NCBI RefSeq assembly: GCF_902464545.1
Contig: NZ_CABQJR010000024.1
Location: forward strand, 1 to 39,317
Origin: an uncultured Senegalimassilia sp.
GTDB lineage: Bacteria > Actinomycetota > Coriobacteriia > Coriobacteriales > Eggerthellaceae
Length of the DNA stretch: 39,317 nt
Reading direction: 5' to 3'
A program made the translations under genes and the position numbers. The notes beneath the pieces are model-generated. The model worked only from the letters and a program-made list of their open reading frames with translations, had not been told where the DNA came from and did no database searches. The stretch's first letter is position 1. Every line of letters starts with the position of its first letter. Of this stretch, positions 7,204 to 15,693 are shown piece by piece.

Positions 7204-8460
7204 ATGCCGGAGATGATCTCGGTCGAGCAAGCGCGTGACCTGGTGTTATCGTATGTTTCCCAGCTGCCTGCGGAAACGGTCCCCGTGTTGGATGCGGCAG
7301 GCCGCGTTGCCGCTGTCGACCTGAAAAGCGATATCGATATCTCGCCGTTCGCCCACGCCGCCATGGACGGGTTCGCCATGCGCGCCGCCCAGCTGCAGTC
7401 CGCAAGCCCCGAATCGCCTGTCGAGCTGGACGTCATTGCGGAGGTTGCCGCCGGCGACACCTTCGAGGGCGACATCCCCGAGGGTGCATGCGTGCGCATC
7501 ATGACCGGCGCGCCGCTGCCTGCGGCTGCCGATGCCGTGGTGAAGTACGAAATCGTGCGCAACGTGGAAGGTGACGGCCGCCCCGGTAGCCGCGTTGCCT
7601 TCGAGGCGCCTGCCAAGCTGCGCGGCAACGTGCGCGAAGCGGGCGAGGAGGCGCGCGCCGGCGAGGCCGTCGTTCGTGCCGGCGAGGTCATCAACGCTGC
7701 TGGTGTGGGCTTTCTGGCCGGCTGCGGCGTGACCGAGGTTCCCATCCCGCGTCGTCCGCGCGTTGCCATCATCTCCATCGGCAGCGAACTCGTGCCGCCC
7801 ACCCAGGTTCCCACCGCGGGCAAGATCCGCAATTCCAACGGCTATGCGCTGGCCGCGGCCGCGCGCGCCGCGGGCGCGCTTCCCACCATGCTGCCCATCG
7901 TGGAAGACTCGCTCGAGGCTTTGAAGGTTGCGGTGCTCGAAGCGGTGCGCGAGTACGACTTCGTGGTCACGAGCGGCGGCGCCTCCGATGGCGACTTCGA
8001 CTTCATCAAGCCCTGCGTCGAGCAGACCGGTGAGCTGCTCATGACCCGCGTGAACATGCGCCCGGGCAAAGCGCAGACGTTCGGCCTGGTCAATGGCACG
8101 CCCGTGTTCGGCCTGCCGGGCAACCCGGCTGCGGCCTACTGCGGCTTCGAGATGCTCATCCGCCCGGCGCTGCGCAAAATGCAGGGGTATTCCAACTTGC
8201 AGCGCCCGCTCGTGAAGGCACGTCTTGCGCGCGACGCGAAGAAGGGCGACACCCGCCGCATCTACCTGCGCGCCACCATCACGAAGGACGCCGACGGCGC
8301 CTATACGGTCGAGCCGGCGAAGAACCAGAGCTCGGGCCTGTTCGGCGTCATCCAACGCAGCAACTGCTTGGCTGTCCTGCCCGAAGGCGGGGAAGGCCGC
8401 ACGGCGGGCAGCCTAGTCGAGTGCATCCTGCTCGACGTCAACGAGGACGTGTGCCTGTAA
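7204..8460 (+). CDS. moeA: molybdopterin molybdenumtransferase
   Basis: 418 residues, the usual MoeA length. It inserts molybdate into adenylylated molybdopterin, the last general step of molybdenum cofactor synthesis. Motifs: PFAHAAMDGFA (48-58), TGAPLP (101-106), the MoCF-domain signature SGGASDGDFDF (257-267), RPGKAQTFG (286-294) and GLPGNPAAAY (303-312). ATG 7204 is preceded by GAAAGGA at a 6-base gap; a nearby ATG at 7199 is out of frame. The mogA/moaB homologue follows 168 bases later, a functional pair. Molybdoenzymes are abundant in Eggerthellaceae, which fits. Confidence 0.95.
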   Translation: MPEMISVEQARDLVLSYVSQLPAETVPVLDAAGRVAAVDLKSDIDISPFAHAAMDGFAMRAAQLQSASPESPVELDVIAEVAAGDTFEGDIPEGACVRIMTGAPLPAAADAVVKYEIVRNVEGDGRPGSRVAFEAPAKLRGNVREAGEEARAGEAVVRAGEVINAAGVGFLAGCGVTEVPIPRRPRVAIISIGSELVPPTQVPTAGKIRNSNGYALAAAARAAGALPTMLPIVEDSLEALKVAVLEAVREYDFVVTSGGASDGDFDFIKPCVEQTGELLMTRVNMRPGKAQTFGLVNGTPVFGLPGNPAAAYCGFEMLIRPALRKMQGYSNLQRPLVKARLARDAKKGDTRRIYLRATITKDADGAYTVEPAKNQSSGLFGVIQRSNCLAVLPEGGEGRTAGSLVECILLDVNEDVCL

Positions 8461-8628
8461 CCGGCGCTTGCCCGATCGGTTGACGGCGGGCCGTGGGCCG
8501 GAAGGCCTGCTGCCCCGATGATCGGGAAACGCCCGATCCTGACAAGCCGGGCTGCGGGCGGGAAGGCCTGCAGCCGAGACAGCCGGCACACGCTTCGCCG
8601 GCGCTTAACCTTTATATAAGGAGGAACA

Positions 8629-9126
8629 ATGACCGAACACGATCACGCGTCCGCGCCCATCACGTTCGCCATCATCACCTGCTCGGATACGCGCGGCATG
8701 AAGCAGGACACCGCCGGCGCGGCGCTCGAGCAGCTCATCGCCGACAACGGCTGGGTATGCAAAAGCCACGTGGTGGTGAAGGACGAGGTGCCGCAGATCA
8801 GCGCCGCCATCGTGGAGGCGTGCGACACCATCGACGCCGACATCGTGCTCACCTGCGGCGGCAGCGGCTTGTCGCTGCGCGACGTCACGCCCGAGGCCAC
8901 GCAGGCCGTGTGCGACCGCAACGTGCCCGGCATCGCCGAGGCCATGCGCGCCCATAGCTTGGCCATCACGCCGTTCGCCATGCTCTCGCGCGCGCTGTGC
9001 ATGCAGCGCGGCACGCACCTGGTGGTGAACCTTCCGGGCAGCGAGAAGGCCGCCCGCGAGAACTTGGACGGCATCGTGGCCGCCCTTCCGCACGCCGTGA
9101 AGATGATGGCCGGCGGCGGCCACTAG
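8629..9126 (+). CDS. MogA/MoaB-family molybdopterin adenylyltransferase
   Basis: 165 residues, one MoCF domain. It activates molybdopterin by adenylylation before MoeA adds molybdenum. The signature TCGGSGLSLRDVTPEA (75-90) matches the family TTGGTG-x3-RDxTPEA. SDTRGMKQDTAG (19-30) and NLPGSEKA (134-141) are further family motifs. A strong Shine-Dalgarno, AAGGAGG, precedes ATG 8629. MogA and MoaB cannot be told apart with certainty from sequence alone, so no symbol is given. The 168-base gap after moeA has no terminator-like run of T, so the two may be co-transcribed. Confidence 0.9.
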   Translation: MTEHDHASAPITFAIITCSDTRGMKQDTAGAALEQLIADNGWVCKSHVVVKDEVPQISAAIVEACDTIDADIVLTCGGSGLSLRDVTPEATQAVCDRNVPGIAEAMRAHSLAITPFAMLSRALCMQRGTHLVVNLPGSEKAARENLDGIVAALPHAVKMMAGGGH

Positions 9127-9257
9127 AGACCAGCGCGCTTCCGCCGCGCCATTAAGGTTGGAGCTGCGGTAGCTACCAAGGTGCGCAGCAATGCATAGCG
9201 CGAAGGACGCCTGCTTTAGCCTATCGCGGCCGAAGCGGGCGTTTTCTTTCGTGAACT

Positions 9258-9309
9258 GCGAAGAATCGATCATTTTGGTCGCCTCTGGACAAGATGAACG
9301 ATTCTTCGC
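9258..9309. repeat. long hairpin 1 (20-bp imperfect stem, 12-base loop)
   Basis: Arms 9258-9277 and 9290-9309 pair over 20 positions with one mismatch and one G-T pair; the loop is GTCGCCTCTGGA. It is homologous to hairpin 2 at 9403-9452. No T-run follows on either strand, so it is not a standard terminator. Confidence 0.75.
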
Positions 9310-9402
9310 GGGATATAGCCCATAAAAGTGCGGTTTTTGGGAGAAATGGCTCTCCATGAGCAAAAAATCGCTGAAAAGGTCCGCCACGTAGCGTGTAAAC
9401 AA

Positions 9403-9452
9403 GCAAGAATCGCTCGCTTTGGCCACAGGTGGACAAAGCGAGCGATTCTTGC
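9403..9452. repeat. long hairpin 2 (19-bp perfect stem, 12-base loop)
   Basis: Arms 9403-9421 and 9434-9452 are fully complementary; the loop is GCCACAGGTGGA. Compared with hairpin 1 several stem positions changed in both arms so that pairing is kept. The 93 bases between the two hairpins show no coding signal I trust. Confidence 0.8.
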
Positions 9453-9497
9453 GCCGCAAACAAAACCCTGCCGGGCGAAATGTACAGTGCGTTTTTT

Positions 9498-9530
9498 CCG
9501 GACAGATCGTCCTGTGCTCCCAAGTGTCTG
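9498..9530 (+). repeat. possible decayed family B repeat
   Basis: CGGACAGAT near the left end and CCCAAGTGTCTG at the right end match the family B copy at 32559-32599 at roughly two thirds of positions. It lies in the same gap as the two long hairpins. Confidence 0.35.
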
Positions 9531-9780
9531 CCCGCGGGCGAAATGGTGCTGGCTTCCGTTTGCCGCAAGCTGCATGTTGAAGGCAATGCGTGCAAGGGGG
9601 CTTCGCGATTGTTGTAGCGCGAATACAGCAGCGGGTCTCGCAGCTCGGTTTGAGCATTGGGACCCGCTTTGCATTGGGGCGCGCGTTATGCTGCGGTGCC
9701 GTCTTGCGTTTCGCGATATATCATGTCGTTTCGCATTTCGTAACCTATCGCGTCGTTTCTCCTGGTGAAGCGCGTGTCGA

Positions 9781-10416
9781 TTACTCGTCCTTTTGGGCGA
9801 CTAGCAGCAGGATGCCGGAAACCATGTTCAGGAACAACAGGGTGCAAACGCCAAGGGCGACGGTATTGGGCTTTTTGCCCTTGTAGACGCCCCAAGAGCG
9901 AACGGTCATGGGAATGCCCCACGCTAAGGGGACCAGCCCGATGCCGAGCGTTGCGATGCCGCCGATTCCAATGACGACCAGGGCCACGATGTTCATGATG
10001 AACGCGATGAGGCGAAGCGTCTGATTGCTTCCCTCCACAACGTATGTTTTCTCAGGCATGGGAACGCCGTAAGGCGGCTGCGGTGTGCCGTACGGCTGCT
10101 GCGGGGCAGCGGCGTAGGGCGATTGCGGCGCGGCGGGTTGCTGAGCGGCAGCATATTGCTGCGGTGCGACCGCAGGCTGCTGGGCGACTGACGGAGCTGG
10201 CGCTGCAGGAGGAATCGGTGCGGCGGTCGCTGTGGGTGCGGCCGGCGGAACCGGCGCGGCAGGTGCGACAGGAGCTGCGGGAGCCTCGGGCGCGGCAGGT
10301 GCTTCGGGTGCGACAGGCGCTTCGGGGTCCGGCGCGGCGGTGTTCAGGGGCGTTCCGCAGTTGCCGCAGAATTGCGCGTCGGCGACGTTCTCGGTTGCGC
10401 AGTTGGGGCATAGCAT
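9781..10416 (-). CDS. zinc-ribbon membrane protein with a Pro/Ala/Gln-rich linker
   Basis: 211 residues. The N-terminus is a zinc ribbon, CPNC (C3, C6) and CGNC (C17, C20), ending in the common GTPL. A Pro/Ala-rich then Gln/Pro/Tyr-rich linker follows (about 27-120), with APEAP-like repeats. Two hydrophobic helices near the C-terminus (about 132-160 and 180-205) anchor it. Proteins with this plan (zinc ribbon, disordered linker, small membrane domain) are common in Actinobacteria and Firmicutes but have no agreed function. ATG 10416 was chosen because GGAG lies 8 bases upstream and the ribbon starts at residue 3. It faces the mogA/moaB gene, with the hairpin region between. Confidence 0.85.
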   Translation of the reverse strand: MLCPNCATENVADAQFCGNCGTPLNTAAPDPEAPVAPEAPAAPEAPAAPVAPAAPVPPAAPTATAAPIPPAAPAPSVAQQPAVAPQQYAAAQQPAAPQSPYAAAPQQPYGTPQPPYGVPMPEKTYVVEGSNQTLRLIAFIMNIVALVVIGIGGIATLGIGLVPLAWGIPMTVRSWGVYKGKKPNTVALGVCTLLFLNMVSGILLLVAQKDE

Positions 10417-10690
10417 GGCGGTACTCCATTTCTCTTGTCCCGGGCAGGCTTTGCGAATGGATTGATTGCGAACCGCTGCCAGCCCGTAAACCACTTGTGC
10501 TTATTGTAGCTTATCGGTGCAGTTTTTATGGACGTTCCGCCGGAATAGCGTTGCATAATCCCGGTAAACGTAGGGGAGTGGGGTGCGAAAGCGTACGTCG
10601 TACAGGCGCGTTGCAAGCCGATTGGTCGCGCCAAGCGGATTCCCCTCGGCGGAGTTCGGTATTTGAGCGGATGGTTCATGCTTCGTTCTC

Positions 10691-10761
10691 GGAAGGAAGG
10701 GCCTCCGTCCCCAAGCGTCGGGTTCCGGACGGATAACCCTCCGTCCCCAAGTGTCAGGCGG
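10691..10761 (+). repeat. REP-like repeat, family B: two copies
   Basis: A shorter copy (10691-10722, GCCTCCGTCCCCAAGCGTC) is followed by a fuller one (10720-10761). The fuller copy contains the perfect stem GGACGGA/TCCGTCC around TAACCC, then CCAAGTGTCAGGCGG. The 42 bases from 10720 match 32558-32599 at about 36 positions. The core CCTCCGTCCCC is shared with family A. Confidence 0.75.
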
Positions 10762-10940
10762 CGCTTTGCCTGCCGCCGGCCGGTATCTGCAGGGTTTGCG
10801 CAGAAGCGTTCCCGCATTTCCCCAGTGATATACTTGTGTCCGCTATACGACAGACCCGTCGCGCGCTGCGGCTTCGCCGCGAATCGGCATCGCCGACCTG
10901 CGCATTCGGGCAAAGCAATGGTTTCAAGAGGGTGCAGAAC

Positions 10941-12407
10941 ATGGCAGACAATACTCAGCTTCCCAACGGTTTCACCGGTTTCGCGTTCCGCAAGCCGGCG
11001 GGCGGTACCAGCGCGGCGGACGCCATCCGCGAGCGCGAAGCCCAGCGCGCGGCTCATGCCGGCCAGCCTGCGCCTGCGCAAACGCCTCGTCGCGGGGTGA
11101 ACGGCTTCCTGACTGAGCGCGAAGCGGCATCCGACGCCTCCAACGAGGTGCGAGGCGCGTTCCAGTACAACCGCGATCACGAGGAAACGGCGGCAGCATA
11201 TTCCGCAGACGGCGAAAACCCCGAGGGTCGCGTGGAGTTCGACCCCGAGAAGCTGGCAACCATCCCTGAGAAAGACCGCCGCTGGGCCTGGCTGGAAATC
11301 GACCTGAACGCCATCCGCCACAACGCCTCCGCCGTCAAGAAGATGATCGGCTCGGGTCGTCACATGATGGCCGTCGTGAAGGCCGACGCATACGGCCACG
11401 GTGCGGTGCGTGTTGCGAAGACGGCGCTGAACTCCGGCGCCGACTACCTGGGCGTCGCCACGGTCGACGAGGGTATCAAATTGCGCGAAGGTCTGGTTAA
11501 CGCACCCATTCTCATGCTTGCTGAGCCGCCCGCCAGCGCTATTCCGCTGCTGCTCGCGTACAAAATCATGCCGGCGGTGTACTCATCCGAGTTCGCCATC
11601 AAATATGCCGAGGCCGCAGACTCCATGGGTCTGCGCGCGCCGTATCATCTGGCCATCAACACGGGCATGAACCGCATCGGCGTGCGCTGGGACGAAGTGG
11701 TGAACTTCATGCACCAGATCGGCTTCCACCGCGCGCTCGAGCTTGAGGGCGTGTTCACGCACTTCGCCACGGCAGACTGCCCGGAAACGCTCGACTTCCA
11801 CATCCAGGCGAAGCGCTACATCGAAGCCGTCGAGGGGCTGCGCGCGGCGGGCATAAACCCCGGCATCGTGCACTGCGCGAACTCCGCCGCCGCTATCCGT
11901 TACCCCGACGTGCGCTTCGACATGGTGCGCCTGGGCATCGGCCTGTACGGCTACCAGCCCTGCCCTGAAACCACGCCGCTCATCGAGCTGCGCCCGGCCA
12001 TGAGCGTGCACGCGCGCATCACCGACACGCGCCTGGTGCCCATGAGCGAGGGCGTCAGCTACGGGCTGAACTACCGCAGCCCCGGCAGCGTGAAGATCTG
12101 TACCGTGCCCGTCGGCTACGGCGATGGCCTGCGCCGCGGGCTGTCAAGCCGCACCGACTTCCTGGTCGACGGCGTGCGCTGCCGCCAGGTGGGCAACATC
12201 TGCATGGATCAGTGCATGTTCGAGGTCGACCTACGCAGCTACGCGCGTCGTCGCCGCGTCGATCCCCAGGTGGGCGACGAGGTCCTCATCGTCGGCCAGC
12301 AAGGCGACGCCATGGTCACCATCGAGGAGATGTGCGAAACCCTGAACACCATCCCGCACGAGCTGTGCATCGGCTTCGCCCAGCGCATGCCGCGTTATTA
12401 CGTGTAG
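10941..12407 (+). CDS. alr: alanine racemase with an N-terminal extension
   Basis: 488 residues against about 370-390 for typical enzymes. The PLP-dependent TIM barrel begins near 113 (WAWLEIDLNAIRHN). The PLP lysine is K147 in VVKADAYGHG and the second catalytic base is Y374 in VSYG; the motif CMDQCMFEV (421-429) lies in the C-terminal domain. It interconverts L- and D-alanine for peptidoglycan. Residues 1-112 are Ala/Arg/Glu-rich and probably disordered; no known domain is recognised. ATG 10941 has GAGGGTG 8-14 bases upstream. The extension has the same GC and codon character as the rest, so it does not look like a recent fusion. Confidence 0.93.
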   Translation: MADNTQLPNGFTGFAFRKPAGGTSAADAIREREAQRAAHAGQPAPAQTPRRGVNGFLTEREAASDASNEVRGAFQYNRDHEETAAAYSADGENPEGRVEFDPEKLATIPEKDRRWAWLEIDLNAIRHNASAVKKMIGSGRHMMAVVKADAYGHGAVRVAKTALNSGADYLGVATVDEGIKLREGLVNAPILMLAEPPASAIPLLLAYKIMPAVYSSEFAIKYAEAADSMGLRAPYHLAINTGMNRIGVRWDEVVNFMHQIGFHRALELEGVFTHFATADCPETLDFHIQAKRYIEAVEGLRAAGINPGIVHCANSAAAIRYPDVRFDMVRLGIGLYGYQPCPETTPLIELRPAMSVHARITDTRLVPMSEGVSYGLNYRSPGSVKICTVPVGYGDGLRRGLSSRTDFLVDGVRCRQVGNICMDQCMFEVDLRSYARRRRVDPQVGDEVLIVGQQGDAMVTIEEMCETLNTIPHELCIGFAQRMPRYYV

Positions 12408-12558
12408 ACGGGGAAGCGGGGATTGCACCGTGATGGTGAGCTAGGCTTGAGTCTTTCGACAAGTCGAGGAACGGCGAACCCCCTTTTTTCACTTTTTGGC
12501 TTGAGCGACTCTCAAATAGGGTTTCGTGGCAAAACCCAAGCGCCTCTGATGAGCGAAT
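12408..12558. other. gap after alr, no gene seen
   Basis: AT-richer than its surroundings, with two T-runs (near 12483-12499) and a short TCGAC/GTCGA hairpin, but no reading frame with a start site worth calling. Confidence 0.5.
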
Positions 12559-12598
12559 AAAAGCTCCCATTTCCGAACTATCGGGAATGGGAGCTTTT
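12559..12598. terminator. bidirectional terminator between alr and proC
   Basis: AAAAGCTCCCATTTCCGA and its near-perfect complement (17 of 18) flank the loop ACTA. Stem ends supply A-runs and T-runs on both strands, fitting the convergent genes. Confidence 0.75.
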
Positions 12599-12761
12599 CT
12601 CGTATATGCAGGTTTTGGCTGAGCATGGCTTTAGGTTCGTCGGGGTTGAAGCCACGCTTTTCGATGCGCACTGCCGCCGGGATGGCGCCTTGGGAATCTT
12701 TCGGTTTCCGTTTGCGGCGCCTTTCGTCGTGGCGTTCTCTCTGGCGAGTGATGCCTCCCCG

Positions 12762-13553
12762 CTACTGCAGCGTGGCGTCGACGGCGCTGATGAGCGCGTT
12801 ACGCAGGCCCGCGGCTTCGAGCGCGGCGACGCCCTTGATGGTGGTGCCGCCAGGGCTGCATACGGCGTCCTTCATGGCGCCGGGGTGCGTGCCGGTGGCC
12901 AGATGCAGCTGTGCGGTGCCGGCCATCATCTGCGCCGCCAGGCGATACGCGGTGGCGCGGGGCAGGCCGTTCTTCACGCCGCCGTCGGCCAGCGATTCCA
13001 GGAACATGGCGGCGAAGGCGGGGCCGCACCCGGCGACGGCGCTGGCGGTCGAGAGCAAGTGTCCCGCAACGGGCTCGATGAGCGCGATGCCGCCGAACAG
13101 CCCGGCGAACGTCTCCCATTCGTCGGCGCTGAGCGAGTGCTTCTGCTCGCAGGCGATCACGCCGCAGCCCACGGCGATAGGCGTGTTGGGGATGGTGGAA
13201 AGGTGGTGGCTGCCGGTGCCCAGCAGGTCCTCGTAGAAGTCGAACAGCAGGCCCGCGGCAACCGACACCACGGCCTTGCCGGCAAGCGCCTCGCGCGCCG
13301 GCGCAAGCACGTCGGCTACCATGTAGGGCTTCACGGCCACGATGATCAGGTCGCTTGTCTCGGCGACTTCGGCGGGAGTGTGCACGGCGTTCGCGCCCAG
13401 CGGCTTGCAGCTGGTCTCCAGCTTGTCGAAGTGCGCGGCGCAGGCGGTGATGCGGCCGCCATCGAAGCCGGCGTGCTCCACCAGCCCTTTCGCCATGGCC
13501 TGGGCCATGTTGCCGAACCCGATGAACCCGATGCGTGCGGTGCTTGCGTCCAT
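12762..13553 (-). CDS. proC: pyrroline-5-carboxylate reductase
   Basis: 263 residues, standard length. It carries out the last step of proline synthesis, NAD(P)H-dependent reduction of pyrroline-5-carboxylate. The Rossmann motif GFIGFGNMAQAM (9-20) opens the protein, and the family C-terminal signature GGTTIKGVAALE is present near 232-243. AAGGAGA precedes ATG 13553 and a TAAAAT -10 box sits at 13606-13611 on the minus strand. The gene is convergent with alr and followed by the shared terminator. Confidence 0.95.
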   Translation of the reverse strand: MDASTARIGFIGFGNMAQAMAKGLVEHAGFDGGRITACAAHFDKLETSCKPLGANAVHTPAEVAETSDLIIVAVKPYMVADVLAPAREALAGKAVVSVAAGLLFDFYEDLLGTGSHHLSTIPNTPIAVGCGVIACEQKHSLSADEWETFAGLFGGIALIEPVAGHLLSTASAVAGCGPAFAAMFLESLADGGVKNGLPRATAYRLAAQMMAGTAQLHLATGTHPGAMKDAVCSPGGTTIKGVAALEAAGLRNALISAVDATLQ

Positions 13554-13673
13554 TGCGTCTCCTTTGCCGTGTTGCTCCCGTTGTCCGCGATTCGCGTTGC
13601 AGATGATTTTACGCCATCGCCATGTCCGGCGTGTGACGAAGCGCGCGTGTGGCGAAGCGGCCGAGCGGTAAGG

Positions 13674-14432
13674 TTATCTGCCCAGCGCCCAGGCGATGCC
13701 CTTTGCCATACGTAGGGCGGGTTCCTTGAAGTGGTTGCCGGGGTTTTGCTCGAAGACGGTGGGCACGCCTCTGGCCTCGAACAGCTCGACGACATCGCGC
13801 GTGCCTTGCGCCACATTGCGCAAAAGCCTGCTGGGCGTGCGTGCCTCCTTGCTGCCAAGCGAGAAGTATGCGCAGGCGGGTTTGCGGGCGAACTCGGTTG
13901 CTTGCGCGTAGCCGGTGAAATCCGGGTACCATAGCGACCCCGATGCGCTTGCGACGCATCGGAAAGACGCGCTGTTGAAGCAGGCCCACGTGGCGAACAG
14001 CCCTGCAAGCGAATAGCCCGCCAGCACACGTTGCTCGGGTTTGCGCGGCGCGTCCCCCTCGACGCGAGGGATGATCTCGCTTTCAAGCAGGCGGAGCTGT
14101 TCGGCCGCTTTGCCCGCAAACGGGGCGTCGTCGGCGAACAGCCCGGGGCATTCCCAAGGCGTCAGATCGTCGTTCCAGCAATGCGGCCGTATGGCGGCAA
14201 GCACGAATTCCCGACAGCCAAGCTCACGGCACAACCGCAGCACCTCGGACCCATCGCCATCATGAACATGCAGGTAAACCACCGGAAGACTGTCCGGGAG
14301 GGCCGGGCTTGTTTCGCCGAATCGGCCCTCGTCGGCATCAGAGTGCGCTTCGCCTGCGCAATGCATTGGCACGTGCGCGGTCACGTGATTGCTGCAAACC
14401 GTGAACTCCCTAACTATGTCTTCGCTACCCAT
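13674..14432 (-). CDS. putative esterase, alpha/beta hydrolase fold
   Basis: 252 residues. The nucleophile elbow GYSLAG (139-144, S141) and a late His in NPGNHF (H234) support a serine hydrolase of the putative-esterase (enterochelin esterase/esterase D-like, COG2819) group. The acid residue is not certain. No signal peptide, so cytoplasmic. Start choice is uncertain: ATG 14432 lacks a clear Shine-Dalgarno but is the first ATG after the preceding gene, which stops only 21 bases upstream, so the two are probably one operon. The substrate is unknown. Confidence 0.75.
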   Translation of the reverse strand: MGSEDIVREFTVCSNHVTAHVPMHCAGEAHSDADEGRFGETSPALPDSLPVVYLHVHDGDGSEVLRLCRELGCREFVLAAIRPHCWNDDLTPWECPGLFADDAPFAGKAAEQLRLLESEIIPRVEGDAPRKPEQRVLAGYSLAGLFATWACFNSASFRCVASASGSLWYPDFTGYAQATEFARKPACAYFSLGSKEARTPSRLLRNVAQGTRDVVELFEARGVPTVFEQNPGNHFKEPALRMAKGIAWALGR

Positions 14433-14453
14433 GTTTTGCTTTGAGCCGATGCA

Positions 14454-15314
14454 TTAGGAGCGGAACGTGATGCCTTCGGGCAGGTCGTTGGGGTCGAAAT
14501 CGTCCTCGTCGTCCTCTTCGGTTTCGGCGGGTGCGACGACAACGGGCTCGGGTTCGCGCTCTTCGCCGAACGCATCCTCGAACGGGGCGAGGACGGCGCG
14601 CGGCACGGCGAACGTGATGTGGCCGATGGCCCCGGGGTGCGCGGCGATCCAGGCGCGGAACAACTCGATGACCACCTCGGCATCGAAGCCCTGCGGGCCG
14701 GCGCCAAACGCGCCCACGATCAGCGTTTCAGCTCTGTTAGCTGCGGCGATGCGCAGCAGCGCCTCCACGCGGCCGCGCAACGCCGTCTCGACCTCGCGCT
14801 CGGAGCGGTGGTTCTCCAACGCATGGGTGCGGTTGGGCTCGGGGATGGCAAGCACGTCGGCGCGGCGGATGTCGCCGTCGTGGACGAACGTCACCTGGGG
14901 TAGGTACAGCGCGCGGTCGGTGTAAAGCTGGCCGGACGCAAACCCGCGGTTTGCGGCATGATACGTGTTTTTGCAGCCGCACAAAACCGGGTACAGGTTG
15001 CTTTCCGAGCACAGGATCTGCTCGGGCCCGAACGCGCCGTCCTCGTACGCGCCGCCCGGGCGCATGAACGAGCACGGGTCCACGACCACGGTCTTACCCT
15101 TCGCGCTGTGCACCGCCTTCACGGTAAAATCGCTGGTCACGCTGGTGGTAGTTGTCGCGCCCTCCTCGACTTCGGGCAGTTCCAGCTCGCGCCCTTCGCC
15201 ATCTTCATAGATGATCGCGGCGTCGATGGTTTCCTGGGTGTCCTTGGAAAATGCCCCGCGCATCAGCGCAAGGTTGCTTGCGGCGGCGGCTTTTCTCTCA
15301 TCGCGTGTAGGCAT
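14454..15314 (-). CDS. microbial-type poly(ADP-ribose) glycohydrolase family protein (TIGR02452-like)
   Basis: 286 residues. The segment MRPGGAYEDGAFGPEQILC (84-102) matches the PARG-type signature in which a Gly-rich loop is followed 6-8 residues later by Q-E-E; here the last part reads PEQ rather than QEE. LIVGAFGAGPQGFD (198-211) is the second family motif, part of the macrodomain-like fold. Members bind ADP-ribose and may remove ADP-ribosyl groups from proteins or DNA. The C-terminal 35 residues are very acidic and probably disordered. AAGGAG precedes ATG 15314 and a TGC-TACGAT extended -10 lies at 15352-15360. The changed catalytic glutamates mean activity is not assured; it could be a reader. 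Confidence 0.75.
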   Translation of the reverse strand: MPTRDERKAAAASNLALMRGAFSKDTQETIDAAIIYEDGEGRELELPEVEEGATTTTSVTSDFTVKAVHSAKGKTVVVDPCSFMRPGGAYEDGAFGPEQILCSESNLYPVLCGCKNTYHAANRGFASGQLYTDRALYLPQVTFVHDGDIRRADVLAIPEPNRTHALENHRSEREVETALRGRVEALLRIAAANRAETLIVGAFGAGPQGFDAEVVIELFRAWIAAHPGAIGHITFAVPRAVLAPFEDAFGEEREPEPVVVAPAETEEDDEDDFDPNDLPEGITFRS

Positions 15315-15351
15315 GGTTTCTCCTTAAGGCAGATGATTCGACTTATTTTCC

Positions 15352-15360
15352 ATCGTAGCA
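15352..15360 (-). promoter_or_regulatory. extended -10 promoter of the PARG-like gene
   Basis: On the minus strand TGC precedes TACGAT; the start codon is 38 bases downstream. No -35 is evident. Confidence 0.4.
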
Positions 15361-15585
15361 GCTGGCAGGCCCGCCGCCACCCGATGTTTCCGCGATTTAA
15401 CGCAACCGTTAGCAACGGCGCCCCGCTGCCCGCGGGCGGCGCGCGAACGGTGGTTTAAAACCGCCCAGAACCAGCGAGGCTTCATTTGGGCAAAAACTCG
15501 TTATCTTGCAGGCTTGTGAGCCGCCTTCGTCGATAACGAATCGGCTTTTCCGCGCGTTGTTTAGTCTGCCGCTAGTTTTCCGCTG
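15361..15585. other. gap between divergent genes, no gene seen
   Basis: Holds the upstream regions of the PARG-like gene (-) and the uracil-DNA glycosylase (+). One weak GCCCA...TGGGC inverted repeat (around 15462-15490) is the only structure noted. Confidence 0.4.
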
Positions 15586-15586
15586 T

Positions 15587-15597
15587 TGTGCTAGGCT
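15587..15597 (+). promoter_or_regulatory. extended -10 promoter of the uracil-DNA glycosylase gene
   Basis: TGTGCTAGGCT differs by one base from the box at 5430-5440, and the following GACCAAG/AAAAAC bases are also similar. The leader is about 90 bases. Confidence 0.45.
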
Positions 15598-15693
15598 GTT
15601 GACCAAGAAAAACGTTGTGTGCTTGCGCGGTTCGCAAACTCACCAGCCGCGCGGTGGGCACGTCGCCGTTCGACGCACGGAAAGGGGCACATC

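Noticed and set aside
8605..9657. Minus-strand frames across the two long hairpins, including one of 350 codons
   Set aside because: The frame runs antisense through mogA/moaB and its free part is only a translation of the inverted repeats, with no domain and no good start.
9705..9772. Tandem CGTTTCG-like units upstream of the zinc-ribbon gene's end
   Set aside because: The units are short and imperfect, with no constant period; probably chance or old slippage.
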